Assembly (NCBI GenBank): GCA_038503035.1
Contig: JAVSML010000027.1
Location: forward strand, 1,560,791-1,624,790
Length of the DNA: 64,000 nt
Direction of reading: 5' to 3'
From: Crocodylus rhombifer
Taxonomy: Eukaryota; Chordata; Crocodylia; Crocodylidae
Positions 1 to 10,599 of this stretch are shown here, piece by piece (positions within the stretch are counted from its first letter, which is position 1; every line of letters starts with the position of its first letter). Both the position numbers and the translations under genes were made by a program. Under the pieces are notes generated by a model that searched no databases, had not been told where the DNA came from, and worked only from the letters and a program-made list of their open reading frames with translations.

Positions 1-383
1 ACTTTTTACCATACTACTGGAACATCCAATGTGAATAACCACATTCCTGACATAGGCCAAAAATAAGACATTTTCTCTAACAGGAAAAGAAATTGAAATA
101 GTCTGCAGCACTTTGTACAAACAGGTGTGTGAAAACAAAAGGATACTGTGGGCATTAGACACTAATAGTAATCATTCTATAGCAATGGTTGCAAATGAAT
201 TTCTAAGTTAAGCCTATTTTGTTCCCCACTCTTAACATTCATAAAAAAAAAAATCTAACAACCCTAAAAATAACAGACAATACATAATCATTTTTAAATA
301 AAACTTGTAATTTGTTTTAACCACTTTGTGGGGGAAAACGAGAGAGCTTAATGAACAGGGAAAAGAGCCTACTTAAGCTCTAA

Positions 384-709
384 GGGCACCTACAGACATG
401 CAGTGAGGCTGCTCCAACATGCAGCGCATTGGAGCAAACTTAATTAATTGAGTCTGCTTAACATAGTAATTACTGTGCTCCAGCAGACTCCAGTGTTATG
501 TGCATCAGCACCCCATGCTGAAAATGGCAGTGGGAGCATTTTAACTAAAAATTGTTCAATGAACTTTAAAGTGCCTCCACCACCACTTTTTAGCACAGTG
601 ACACTGATAAAATTGACATTCTGGGTTCTCTAATTAGAGTGGCCCTGAGAGCAGCTCAAATTAAAGCCACCTCCCTACCCCTACCCCCACAGCACGTCTA
701 TAAATGCCC
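384..709. mobile_element. MITE, PIF-Harbinger-like
   Basis: The ends are imperfect inverted repeats: the left starts GGGCACCTACAGACATGC and the reverse complement of the right starts GGGCATTTATAGACGTGC. The trinucleotide TAA lies directly outside both ends (381-383 and 710-712). A 3-bp TWA duplication is the signature of PIF-Harbinger transposons. The 326-bp interior has no coding capacity, so this is a non-autonomous copy. The superfamily assignment rests only on the duplication and the GGG terminus. Confidence 0.55.
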
Positions 710-959
710 TAATTTTAGGAATAAAGAATTGAAATGAGTCTTTCAAGCCACTGGGTCCCATCCCACATTTTCATAAGTAAACTTTTATCCAAGAGTCATA
801 AAATATACATACAATTCTACTATGGATATACCGGAACCACCAGAAAGCACCGGATGTGAACCACCGGAAAGCACTGGACGTGAACAAACCCCAAACACCT
901 TCTAATGTGCCACCACATGTAAAAAGCACTGGAGATAATATAAGTTCGGTTAATATAAC

Positions 960-1160
960 CTTAGGGGATCCTGGGAAGACCACGGTATCTCATACCACGG
1001 AGGCTGCTCCCTCTCCCTCCCTCCACCCTGTTCTTCCAGTCTGACCTGGGGGGGCGGGAATCCTTCCTGACCCCAATTCTGGCTATTGGACTGACCTTGA
1101 GCAGAATACCAAGACACTTGAAGTCAAGATCTGAGAGATTTCTAAATTCTGACACGACAC
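960..1160 (-). repeat. Possible CR1 3'-region fragment
   Basis: Read on the minus strand, the stretch around 1020-1080 has the GGGGTCAGGAAGGA...CCCAGGTCAGA wording that I associate with 3' regions of sauropsid CR1 elements. It lacks the usual terminal octamer tail, and the borders are a guess. It could be an internal piece of another repeat. Confidence 0.35.
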
Positions 1161-1794
1161 CCCTAACAAAGACAAATTAAAAAATAGAAGCCAATTTTAA
1201 ATGAATGTGATAAAGATTAATGCATTTAATTTTGAATGATGATTTCAGCTTGGCATGCCAGCTCTGATAAGTTTAAACTAAGTGGTCGGTAACTGGGAAG
1301 CCTATCAATGAAAAAAAAATTGCAGTCTGGCTTCTGAAAAGCCTGGTAAAGATTTGCAAGGAGTTGCTGTCATGGAGTTCTTTGGGGAGAGGATTCTTGC
1401 TCAGAACCCCTGTGGCTTTGTATGGTCTTTGAGAGTACCCTCAGGAGCCAGACCAGGCATGCTGTCTAGTGAAGAAGCGAGAGAGAGGGAAGGGAAAGGC
1501 CCAGGTTCCTTCCTTGTCCAAGGATCCTGACCTTTCAGTCTGTTAGTCTTCCTGTTCTCCATGGCCTTGAATCAAAGAGCTAGCACCCAGTTCTGTTCCA
1601 GAGAGCATAACTTCACCTCCTGCTGGGGAGATTCAGTGCAGCCCCCAATCCCAAGATGCATAGCAGACAGTCTCTTCAGTAAAGGCATTCACTGGTGCTA
1701 AGGCCAGCCAGGCAGAGTTTCTCTGTCCCTTACAAAGGATTGCTCTGGGGCCCACTAAACCCCATCAACACGTGGCTGTTCGTAAACATCTTAG

Positions 1795-2264
1795 AATTGC
1801 TGAGGGCATGCTGAGGGCAATGAACAAACTGGAGAGAGTCCAGTGGATACAATGAAAATGGTTAGATAGCTGGAGCACATGACTTACGAGGAGAGACTAA
1901 AGGAACTGGGCTTAGTCTGGAGAACAGAAGATTGAGGGGGGATTTAATAACAGCCTTTAATAGCAGTGGGGATTTAATAGCAGTGGTTCCAGAGATGATG
2001 GAGCTACACTGTTCTGAGTGGTGGCAGATAACAGAACAAGGAGTAATGGTCTCAAGCTGCAGCAGGGGAAGTTTAAGTATTAGGAAAAACTGTCTCATGA
2101 GGAGGGTAATGAAGCACTGAAACAGGCTACCGAGAGAGGCGATAGAATCTCCAACCCTGGATGTTTTTAAGACCCAGGTAGATAAAGCCTTGGCTTGGAT
2201 GATCTTGTTGGGGATGACTAGATGACCGCCCAAGGTCCCTTCTACTCCTAATTTTCTGATTTTA
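1795..2264 (+). mobile_element. Old CR1 LINE 3' fragment
   Basis: The plus strand reads through the decayed C-terminal part of a CR1 reverse transcriptase ORF. Near 1878-1930 the frame gives TYEERLKELGLVWR, matching the [22 protein letters not shown] block of the younger copies at 21.1 and 6.2 kb. Later it reads through a degenerate GWNSLP-like region (ETGYREAI) to a CR1 3' end near 2200-2264 (GATGACTAGATGACC...AGGTCCCTTCTACTCC). Stops and indels are frequent, and an internal 'ttaatagcagtgggga' duplication is visible near 1944-1985. This copy is older than the others. Confidence 0.7.
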
Positions 2265-4037
2265 TATCCCACTGTCCCCAATCCAGCCCACTCAGCCTGC
2301 ATTCCCCCAAGATATTTAGCTGTTCCCTTGTCATTCAAGCTCCACAAACCTCTTCACTTCTCTCTGTCCAAGAACTGACAGGCTGTTTCACCCCCAGGCT
2401 GCTCTCCTATTGTCATGTACATCTCTTCTGGGCATCTTGTCTTTGTTGACATGTCAGGAAAGCCATTCAAGACCATTGATATTAAAGGTCCATCTTGTCT
2501 CTCCTGCATGTTCTATACATAGCCAGTCTTGGCACCTTGACACTTAATCCATCATTCTCTTTAAACAGGCTACTGAGATAAACTGAGCCATGAAATATTA
2601 TAACAATTGTGAGCACAATCAAAACAGAGATATCACAATAAAAGCCATTATCCATCACATGCCCTCAGGAATTCTTAGATGTTTGTGGACACCTATCTAT
2701 AGGAGGGTTAGGTGGACCCCAAAGTAATCCTATTGGCAAAGAGGTTGCAAAAGACCTAATAATGCCTTAAGCACAAGTAGGGCTTTGCCAGATAATATGC
2801 ATCATCTAAAAGACAAACAGAAAGCAAGGATCTCCTCCTGTGAGCCTCAAGAGTGCCACAGAAGGCAAGACAAGCTACTTCCCCTTCCATATCTACTGTT
2901 CCCCACCTCCCTAAACAATTTGTTCTTCTTATTACTCTAGCCCAGGTGTGTCATCATCTGGCCTCCAGGGCCTGTTACCAGATTTGAATATGGAGCCCTT
3001 TGAAAATGCATATCACTGAAAGGCCATAAGCAAAGTCTGTGTTAACTCCTGGAGGCTCCCTGATGCAACTCATCCCATCCCAACTTGCCTAACCCAACTT
3101 GGTCTAACCCAGGTGTCAAACTAGTTGCACACCTTTGTTCTAGCCCTTAGAACCATCAGAAGGATGTCTTCAACTACCCTCCTCCAAACACCCACATTTT
3201 GGGACTCTCTCTTCAACAAAAAATCTGTTTCTGCAGCCATGCATGAAACCACAATAAGGCAAAAACACCCTTCTTGGCCCTCATCCATTTAAAAAAAATA
3301 AACACTTGATCTCTTCAGCATTATGACCTTAGAACTATTTAAATAAAATAAGATTTCCCAGACAACACTTCTACTTACTTGAAGTCAAAGTTATTAACTA
3401 CAATCATATACTCAAAGTTGCATCAGTTTTCTGGAAGCAAAGTTCTGGCTCTATAAAGCGAGTCTGGATTGTGATTTAGATCAACTAGGAAAGTTACCTG
3501 TTTCCAGTTTTCAGTACAGAGATGTAAATACAAGACACCAAAGCCTGTGTTTTACATCCTAAATGAAGTTACGTGATGCAAAATAACAGGATCAGTATAT
3601 TTTGTCGCTTATTTTCTTTTTTGCTTGCGTCTGTATGTGTGGTATTCTTTTCTTGCACTCAAACCAGTAAAAAGAAAAAAATGTAAAAATGCATGATTCT
3701 GATATATCTTACTCTATGGCCATCCTCCTCTTGCAGTGGAAAGGATTTGATCTATGCAAGAGAAAGGACACATTTATGCTTTTTAGCATAGTTATTCTGT
3801 TGAAAATTAGTTTCAAATATGCCCTTTTTGATGTCCCCACAAAATATCGCATACCATACAGTGAAGCCATTATTAAGACCCTGACCAGGCTGTTTTATTC
3901 TAACTTACTGAACCCAAATGATTTTATATTTCCAGTGACTGAGCACTGCCTTTGGTTTTGAGATTCTAGGGATCATTTGGATTCCAGATTCTCTTTCTAG
4001 CATCTATTTCTGAGAACTGAGACCCAGTGGTCTAAGT
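2265..4037. other. Intergenic, no gene seen
   Basis: Ordinary AT-rich spacer. Around 2943-3130 the motif CCCAGGTGT occurs twice in the same orientation, which may be a remnant of a hAT-like repeat, but I could not define ends. The open frame at 3689-3961 has no recognisable domain and no splice or repeat support. Confidence 0.5.
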
Positions 4038-4045
4038 GTCTATGC

Positions 4046-5611
4046 CAGGGGCAGGCAAAATACAGCCTATGGGCTGGATCCAGCCTGCCAGGCCCTTTCA
4101 TCCAGCCCGCGGCCACCAACCAACAAATCATACCCCACTTAACCCTTCCATCCATGAGGGTGGGAGCAAGGTGCACACATACACACACCACCCCCAACAT
4201 ACCTTATTGCACCTTGCTCCCGCACTTATGGATGGAAGAGCCCAGCACAGTCAGCAACAGCTTCCAGACAACTCTGCTGCTGCCACTGCCCCGGTGGGGA
4301 CCTGCTTGGCTTCCCCAGTGTCCTGCTTGCTCTAAACAGCAGGTAGGGAAGGGGCAGAGCAAGGTAGCACTGCAGCTGGGTAGGGGCAAGGAGCATGGGG
4401 CTGCTGCTGGCAGCAGCACAGAGCCCACTCCCAGGGGGGTGGCGCGAGCACGGAGCTTGGGAGGGTAGGATGGGGGTGCGAGGGAGGGTACGGACCCCCA
4501 GCACACTCCCCTACATGTTGCTCAGCCCCTGCTGCCAGCAGTAGCAGGTGGGAACATTTGTGTCCCATGCAGGCACTAGCACCCAACAGTGTACAGCTTT
4601 AGCTAGTGATGCATGTGGGGGCATGGAGCGCAGCCTACACGTGGCCTGCCTTTATCACAGGGGCTCTGCACAGTGCACATGCAGCTCCCGTACTTGCATC
4701 ACACCAGGGGAAGCCCTGCGCTGGAGCCAGCTGCCTTCCCTTCCCCACCACCTGCTGCACAAGTCCCGTGACTCTGCCAGAAGTGAAGGGGAAGCCCACC
4801 CCCTGCTTCCCCATGAAGTCCTGAGACAGGCGGGGAAGGCATCCAGTAGCTGTGTAGGTCTTCCACCTGTGCAATACAAGTTTGGGAGATGCATGCGCAC
4901 TGCACATAGCCCCCGCAATACGCTCCTTGCCCCCACAAACAGTGCTGGTCAGAACCGAGCACCGCCAGGCACCAGCGCCTGCATGGGTCATGAGCGGTCC
5001 CGCCTGCTGTTGCTGCTGCTGGCAGCGGCAGCTGTGTGCCATGTGGGGTAGAGTGTGGAGGGTCCCCACCCTTCCTCACACCCCACAAACCTCATATACC
5101 CACACCCTGCCCCCTGCAACCTCTCCCACATACACCCTCCGACATACCCTATACCCCCCACACACATAGCCACATACCCTCACAAGCTCCCCACACACAC
5201 ACCCACATCCCACCATAAACATACACACCCCCAGTCACCCCCCCATACATATTATACAAGAGTAAGACTTTACTTTTGAGTTATTATGCAATCCCTTCTA
5301 TATACAGTATGCAAACACAAATAATGACAAATATTATTTGTAATAACATTAAAATATGTTATAATAGGTGTTTGACTTTTAGTGTATGATTTGGTTTTTT
5401 CTGGTTCCAACATGGCAACCCTCCCCTCCCAAAACGAGTATTTCCAGGAGACAAGGGGAGGGACTTCCAGTGGCAAAGTTAGGAGACAGAACTTCCAGTC
5501 CCAATATAGTAAACAGGGCAACTATAAAGGGGCAGGGCTACCCATGCAGTAGTTGACAGCTCGCCAAAACTCATTAAGCAGCCCTTCACCTGAAATAATT
5601 GCCCGCCCCTG
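4046..5611. mobile_element. Non-autonomous hAT (Charlie-type) transposon, 1.57 kb
   Basis: The element begins CAGGGGCAGGCAAAATAC and ends GCCCGCCCCTG, so its termini are the CAGGGG...CCCCTG inverted repeats typical of Charlie-type hAT elements. A perfect 8-bp target-site duplication GTCTATGC flanks it (4038-4045 and 5612-5619). The duplication and the termini together fix both ends exactly. The interior is GC-rich and carries many overlapping open frames on both strands, but none resembles a transposase. A CA/CCA-rich low-complexity tract occupies about 5060-5250. The clean duplication suggests a relatively young insertion. Confidence 0.88.
5060..5250. repeat. CA/CCCACA low-complexity tract
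   Basis: Irregular runs of CCCACAC, CATACCC and ACACAC within the 4046-5611 hAT element. It produces spurious Pro/His/Thr-rich open frames on the plus strand. Confidence 0.8.
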
Positions 5612-6140
5612 GTCTATGCCTGAGAATAGCATCAGGTCCCCACAGACCCCTCCAGTTGAACATAGTACCATTTTTCTATAGTTCCAACCTTGCGGACATT
5701 CTGGGTTGCAGTTTACCTCCTGGAGGATACAAAATAATTGAAGAAAAATACAGGCTTTGCAAAAGGGATTTCTAAATCAATCAGTTTCTATTTTAGTTAG
5801 CACAAGAAACAGACAAATATTTGAAAAAGAATACCCAATTACCAGTGGGGTCACATTTCTCACAAGAAAACCACTCTCCCTCCAATCTCTCCGTTCTAAT
5901 CCTCAAAGGGAATTTACAAAACACTTTTCACAAATGAGCATATGAACTTCACTTCATCAACCTCTGGATAGAAAAAAAATCATGGACTCAGTATAGACAC
6001 TGGATTTACAACACGCTCTAACCTGCTCGACATCTGACTCCCCAGGTACCTCTCCACTATTTACCTGTTACATTTATCCCCCTCACCCCTAGCCTCTCTC
6101 TCACCCACTGAGTCTTCAATTTACATCTTCACTGACTGCC

Positions 6141-8310
6141 TTTCATAGATTTCATAGATTTCATAGACATTAGGGCTGGAAGGGACCTCGGGAGATCATT
6201 GAGTCCAGCCCCCTGCCCAAAGGGCAGGAAGTCAGCTGGGGTTATAGGATCCCAGCAAGATAAGCATCCAATTTACTCTTGAAGGTGTTCAATGTAGGTG
6301 CTTGAACCACCTCCGCTGGCAGACTGTTCCAGACCTTGGGGGCTCGGACAGTAAAGAAATTCTTCCTTATGTCCAGCCTGAAACGGTCTTGCAGGAGTTT
6401 ATGACCGTTCGACCTTGTCATCCCTTGGGGCGCTTTGGTGAACAAACGTTCCCCCAGATCCTGCTGGTCACCCTTGATAAATTTATAGGTGGCCATCAGA
6501 TCACCCCTGAGCCTACGCTTTTCCAGGCTAAAGAGTCCCATGTCTCTCAGCCTGTCATCGTAAGATCTGTTTTCCTGACCTCTGATCATGCGCGTGGCTC
6601 TCCTCTGGACTCTCTCAAGCTTCTCCACATCCTTTTTGAATTGTGGAGCCCAAAACTGGATGCAGTACTCCAGCTGCGGCCTCACCAAGGCCGAGTACAA
6701 GGGGAGAATGACGTCCCGGGATTTGCTCGAGAAGCATCTATGGATGCAAGCCAGCGTTTTGGTCGCTGTATTAGCCGCAGCATCGCATTGCAGGCTCATG
6801 TTCATCTTGTGGTCAATGACGACCCCCAAGTCTCTTTCTTCTGTAGTGCTAACCAACGTAGCACTGCCGAGCCTATAAGGGTGCTGCAGGTTTTTCCTCC
6901 CAAGGTGGAGAACCTTGCATTTTTTGGTGTTAAACACCATGAGGTTCTCGTCTGCCCATTTGCTGAGCTTGTCCAAGTCAGCCTGGATCACCCGCTTGTC
7001 CTCTGGCGTGGATGCTTTGCCCCAAAGTTTGGTGTCATCGGCGAACTTGGCCAGTCCACTCCTGACTCCAATGTCCACATTGTTAATGAAGATGTTGAAC
7101 AGTATGGGTCCCAGGACAGAGCCTTGAGGGACCCCACTGGTCACAGGGCACCACAATGAGTGACTGCCATCAATCACAACCCTCTGGGTCCGACCACGGA
7201 ATGGTAGGTCACCTGGTCATAGAAGGAAATGAGATTGGTCAAACAAGACCTACCCGCAACAAACCCATGCTGGCTATCCCTTAGAATGTTAGCCTGGGCC
7301 AGTCCCTCAAGGATGGCCTCCTTAATAAACTTTTCTAGGATCTTCCCCAGGATAGAAGTCAAGCTAATGGGCCTGTAGTTAGCCAGATCCACTCTCCTCC
7401 CTTTTTTGAAGATCGGCACCACATTGGCCTTCTTCCAGTCTTCGGGCACTACACCAGAGCGCCAGGAGTTTTCAAAGATCCGTGCCAGGGGCTGGGCTAT
7501 GACGCTCGCCAGCTCCTTGAGTACCCTGGGGTGCAGATTGTCAGGGCCAGCTGACTTGAAGGTATCCAGCTTCTCAAGGTGCTCCTTCACGAGGTCAGCA
7601 TTTATGGAGGGTAGGGGATCCCCCTCACCCAGATTTCCCTGTCCCATAGCAGGCATGGGCGTCCCATGGGACTGATGAAAGACTGACACAAAGTACCTAT
7701 TTAATAGGTTGGCTTTTTCCTGGGCGTCAGTTGCCCCATCTGGTTTAGCAGGGGTCCAACATTGCCCTTGCTTTTCCTCCGGCTCCCCACATATCTGAAA
7801 AGGGACTTTTTGTTGTCCTTGATGCCTGAAGCTAGTTGGAGTTCAGTTGCAGCCTTGGCTTTCCTGGTTTACTCCCTGCAGGACCAGACCAGCACGGAGT
7901 AATCCTCCTTGGAGGTGAATCCCATCCTCCATCCTTTGTAGGCTTTTTTTTTTAGCCACAGGAGGTCCGCTAGGTCCCTGGAGAGCCGGGGGGCTGCTGT
8001 GCCTTCTTGCTGCCTTTTCTCCGTGTTGGGATAGATTTAGCTTGTGCATTGAGGATCGCTTCCTTGAGAAGCAACCACTCTTCTTGAACTCCCATCTCCC
8101 TGGGGTCATGGTCCCTGAGGGCCTGACTGACTAGCCTCTTGAGCTTGTCAAAGTCGGCTTTTCTGCAGTCAAGGACTTCTGTGTTGCTGACTGACTTGCC
8201 AGCTTTACGGCAGATGGTGAAGGTGATCAGCTCGTGGCCTTTCTTGAATGCATACCAGCTTCTGGCTTCTTTACTATTCATTCTGTCCAGGAAGATCACA
8301 CACCAACTGA
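6141..8310 (-). mobile_element. CR1 LINE, 5'-truncated, internally deleted
   Basis: The minus-strand 3' end is at 6141-6170 with three copies of TTCATAGAT, the CR1-type short tandem tail, followed by the AGGGACCTC...GAGTCCAGCCCCCTGCC 3' block. Upstream, the minus strand encodes reverse transcriptase remnants and, at about 7970-8300, the linker region beyond the endonuclease (HELITFTI...LKEAILNAQAKSIPTR). The endonuclease itself is missing, so the copy is 5'-truncated near 8310, as is usual for target-primed LINE insertions. A short unrelated repeat (8325-8470) abuts the 5' end. Confidence 0.93.
6242..7689 (-). pseudogene. CR1 ORF2 reverse transcriptase remnant
   Basis: This is the reverse transcriptase of the CR1 retrotransposon, which copies its own RNA at the insertion site. 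It is read in two frames. Positions 7689-7174 give the N-terminal part with FKSAGPDNLHPRVLKEL, then NYRPISLTSILGKILEKFI and QHGFVAGRSCLTNL. Positions 7177-6242 give SGVPQGSVLGP (motif B), FADDTK (the catalytic F/YADD motif C), and the thumb region through [15 protein letters not shown] to a natural-looking C terminus ending KLDAYLAGIL. Between FYDQVT and the GRTQRVVIDGS block, about 60 residues seen in the sister copy at 22.2 kb are absent. The loss removes motif A (LDFxKAFD) and one of the catalytic aspartates. The junction is near 7190-7210, and the copy is dead. Confidence 0.9.
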
Positions 8311-8324
8311 CATGCTTCCTCAGC

Positions 8325-8470
8325 CTGACTAAGGGTTTTTAAACCCAAAAGCTTGCTAAGAAAAAAATGTCCAACTATTTAGTTGGTCTAATAAAAGATA
8401 TCAGATTTATCCAAAGAACCTTGTCTGCCTATGTCCTTAGACCAACATGGCTATAACCTACACTCCTGAA
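8325..8470 (+). repeat. Interspersed repeat with TTGGTCTAATAAAAGA core
   Basis: This stretch carries AAAGCTTGCTAAG, then AGTTGGTCTAATAAAAGA, then ACCTTGTCTGCCTATGTCC and AGACCAACATGGCTA. The same ordered blocks recur at 47630-47740 and, degraded, at about 16020-16090. It is therefore a dispersed repeat family. I suspect the 3' part of a Penelope-like element, but nothing in this copy proves it. Confidence 0.6.
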
Positions 8471-10154
8471 AAATTAGAAGCACCTATAACAAGCCCTTCT
8501 GCTTTAGCTTTCTTAACATTCCTCTCTTTGTTTCCTTTCCTGGGGAAAGTCCATCTCTACAAACCCTATCTCATTATGCAGAATTTTGAGAAAAAATGTT
8601 TTACCAAAGACATTAACATATCTGTGTTCTTCCTAAGCTAGATAAGTCGCATGCAGATAGCCTTTAACAAAAAACCTATTCATAAACCAAATCCCAAGCT
8701 CATCGTCCACCAATCCCTTAGAACAGCAATTCACACACTGAGTCCCACAAGACTCTTTCATGGGTGCTGTAGAAGCAGCAGCACCATGGCTAAGTGACAT
8801 TGACCCTTACACCTCTTTTTCCAGTCTAAGCATGCAGGACCAAAGTTGGAAGGAGATGTGGCAAGAGGGGAGGTTTATCAGGTATATCCTAATGCAGCTG
8901 CTTCACGGTCAAACCCCACGTGCATCTCCTGGAAATAGACACATATGAGACGGTTCCACCTGGTGGAAGTGGTGGCATGGCAATCTGGAGATAAATGAGT
9001 AAATTGTTCTAACACCTGGTAAGCCAGAGCCTTAGATGGAACCAGGGCCTGGACAAAGCTCAGTGTAGAATACAGTGAATTTTACTATGAGGACTCATTG
9101 GAAGATAGGGGTGCAACTCCAGGCAACAGTGAGGGGAAGCTCAGTGAAGGGTAAATAGGGCTGGAGGTGCACAGGATCCATATATTTATGTCGCCTCATT
9201 ACAGTGTGTTGGAGGTGAGATAGAATTGCAGGAATCCCATTCAAAGTCATCAGACAAGGTACAAGTCTCGTCTCTGTGCCTTTAGTCCACCTACTCATGG
9301 GCTCCTGTCAGCTCAAACACTGAAGCTGCTCAGTGCAGAACTCCTGGGCTGCTGCTAGGTAGGCAGGGCTTTTCACTTGCCAGGAGGTTAGGCATAGTAA
9401 GAGTATAGGGAGTTAGGGTAGGGAAGTACTGCTTCTGGCCAATTACTCTATCACCCCAGCTCCTAAGGCAGAGGCCTGGGGATATCAAGGGGACAAGGAC
9501 CTTGGAGAGGGGGCTAACCCTAATCCTGGCAGTCATTGACTTGTCCTACCACTTTTAATAATGATATTTTACACTGATTTCCTAAGTGGGTTTGCCTGAG
9601 TTCACCCCACCCTCAAGCATCTGGTACTGGTTCAGGACCCAAAATAGCCTCTGTCTCCTCACTTAATAAGCTCTCTCTATCTCTTGAGGTAAGTCTGTAA
9701 AAGTATAAGTCAGGCTGTGCCCTGACTTATATTTCAGGTGTAAGGATACAAACTGTTCATAACAATCAAAATTAAATTAATACATTATACACAGGCAGGT
9801 TCTCCACATTGTCATATCATACCTATGACAATATCTATCAACAACTTTAACATCTTTTGAAAACAAAGCTATTTTAAATTTATTTTCATGGTAAGCAGTG
9901 AATTGCTCTTTAATGTCATGGCCATATATTACACTCAGTCCACTGCCGATCTTCCAATGATGGCATTGGGTGGTTCTTAATATGATTAATGGTAGGAATA
10001 GAACCCTCAACTAGTAGCTAAACTTCCAGCTAGTAAAATTATGATTGCAGTCAGCATTACTTAGAGGGAAAAACATGAAGGGCATTATTTCTGGGAGAAC
10101 TGATTCCATGCCTTTCCTTGTTCATTGGGTACTTTATACAGAAAACCGAAATAA
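8471..10154. other. Intergenic, no gene seen
   Basis: I see no conserved protein, RNA gene or clear repeat boundary. The small open frames here have no recognisable domains. Confidence 0.5.
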
Positions 10155-10325
10155 CTAGGGTTTGAATTACAGGGGAGCTCAGGCGGGAGAAGAGAGCCCC
10201 CCGTAAGATTTGAAAATCATAACCTGGGGGGGATTTCTGATTTTATTACGGCATCAAGATGGGCAGCCCAAATTTTTTTTGCAGAAACCCCCCCCGCAAG
10301 AATCAAAGTGTAATTTGAACCCTGG
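10155..10325. mobile_element. Short MITE with 17-bp inverted ends
   Basis: The left end CTAGGGTTTGAATTACA is matched by CCAGGGTTCAAATTACA from the reverse complement of the right end. The 171-bp interior is non-coding and contains G and C runs. I could not find a convincing target-site duplication, so the exact ends and the superfamily are open. Confidence 0.6.
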
Positions 10326-10599
10326 CAATAACTGAGCATTAAATAATGATGTATTCAGCAGCCTGGGTATTTTACATGCAGAACTTTCCATGTATGATTT
10401 TAAGAAGTCAAGGCTTGGAAGTAGTGCCATTAGGCTTCAAGGCTGACATGTATTAAAATTGTTTTATCAATTTAAACTGATGCCACATTGGTTAATGTTG
10501 GTTACATTACCTCAGCACCTGTAAGAACTAGAAGGTTTATTTCTGCAGAAATCATAAATTCTGCAGAAACTCAGTCCATTATAGAACCATAATAAATAC

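Noticed and set aside
2943..3135. Possible hAT MITE with CCAGGTGT at both ends
   Set aside because: The two end motifs are in direct and not inverted orientation, and no target duplication fits.
4036..5218. Many overlapping open frames of 60-167 residues on both strands
   Set aside because: They lie in the GC- and CA-rich interior of a hAT element, overlap in all frames and have no domain; they reflect base composition.
6302..7159. 285-residue plus-strand open frame
   Set aside because: Antisense shadow of the CR1 reverse transcriptase.
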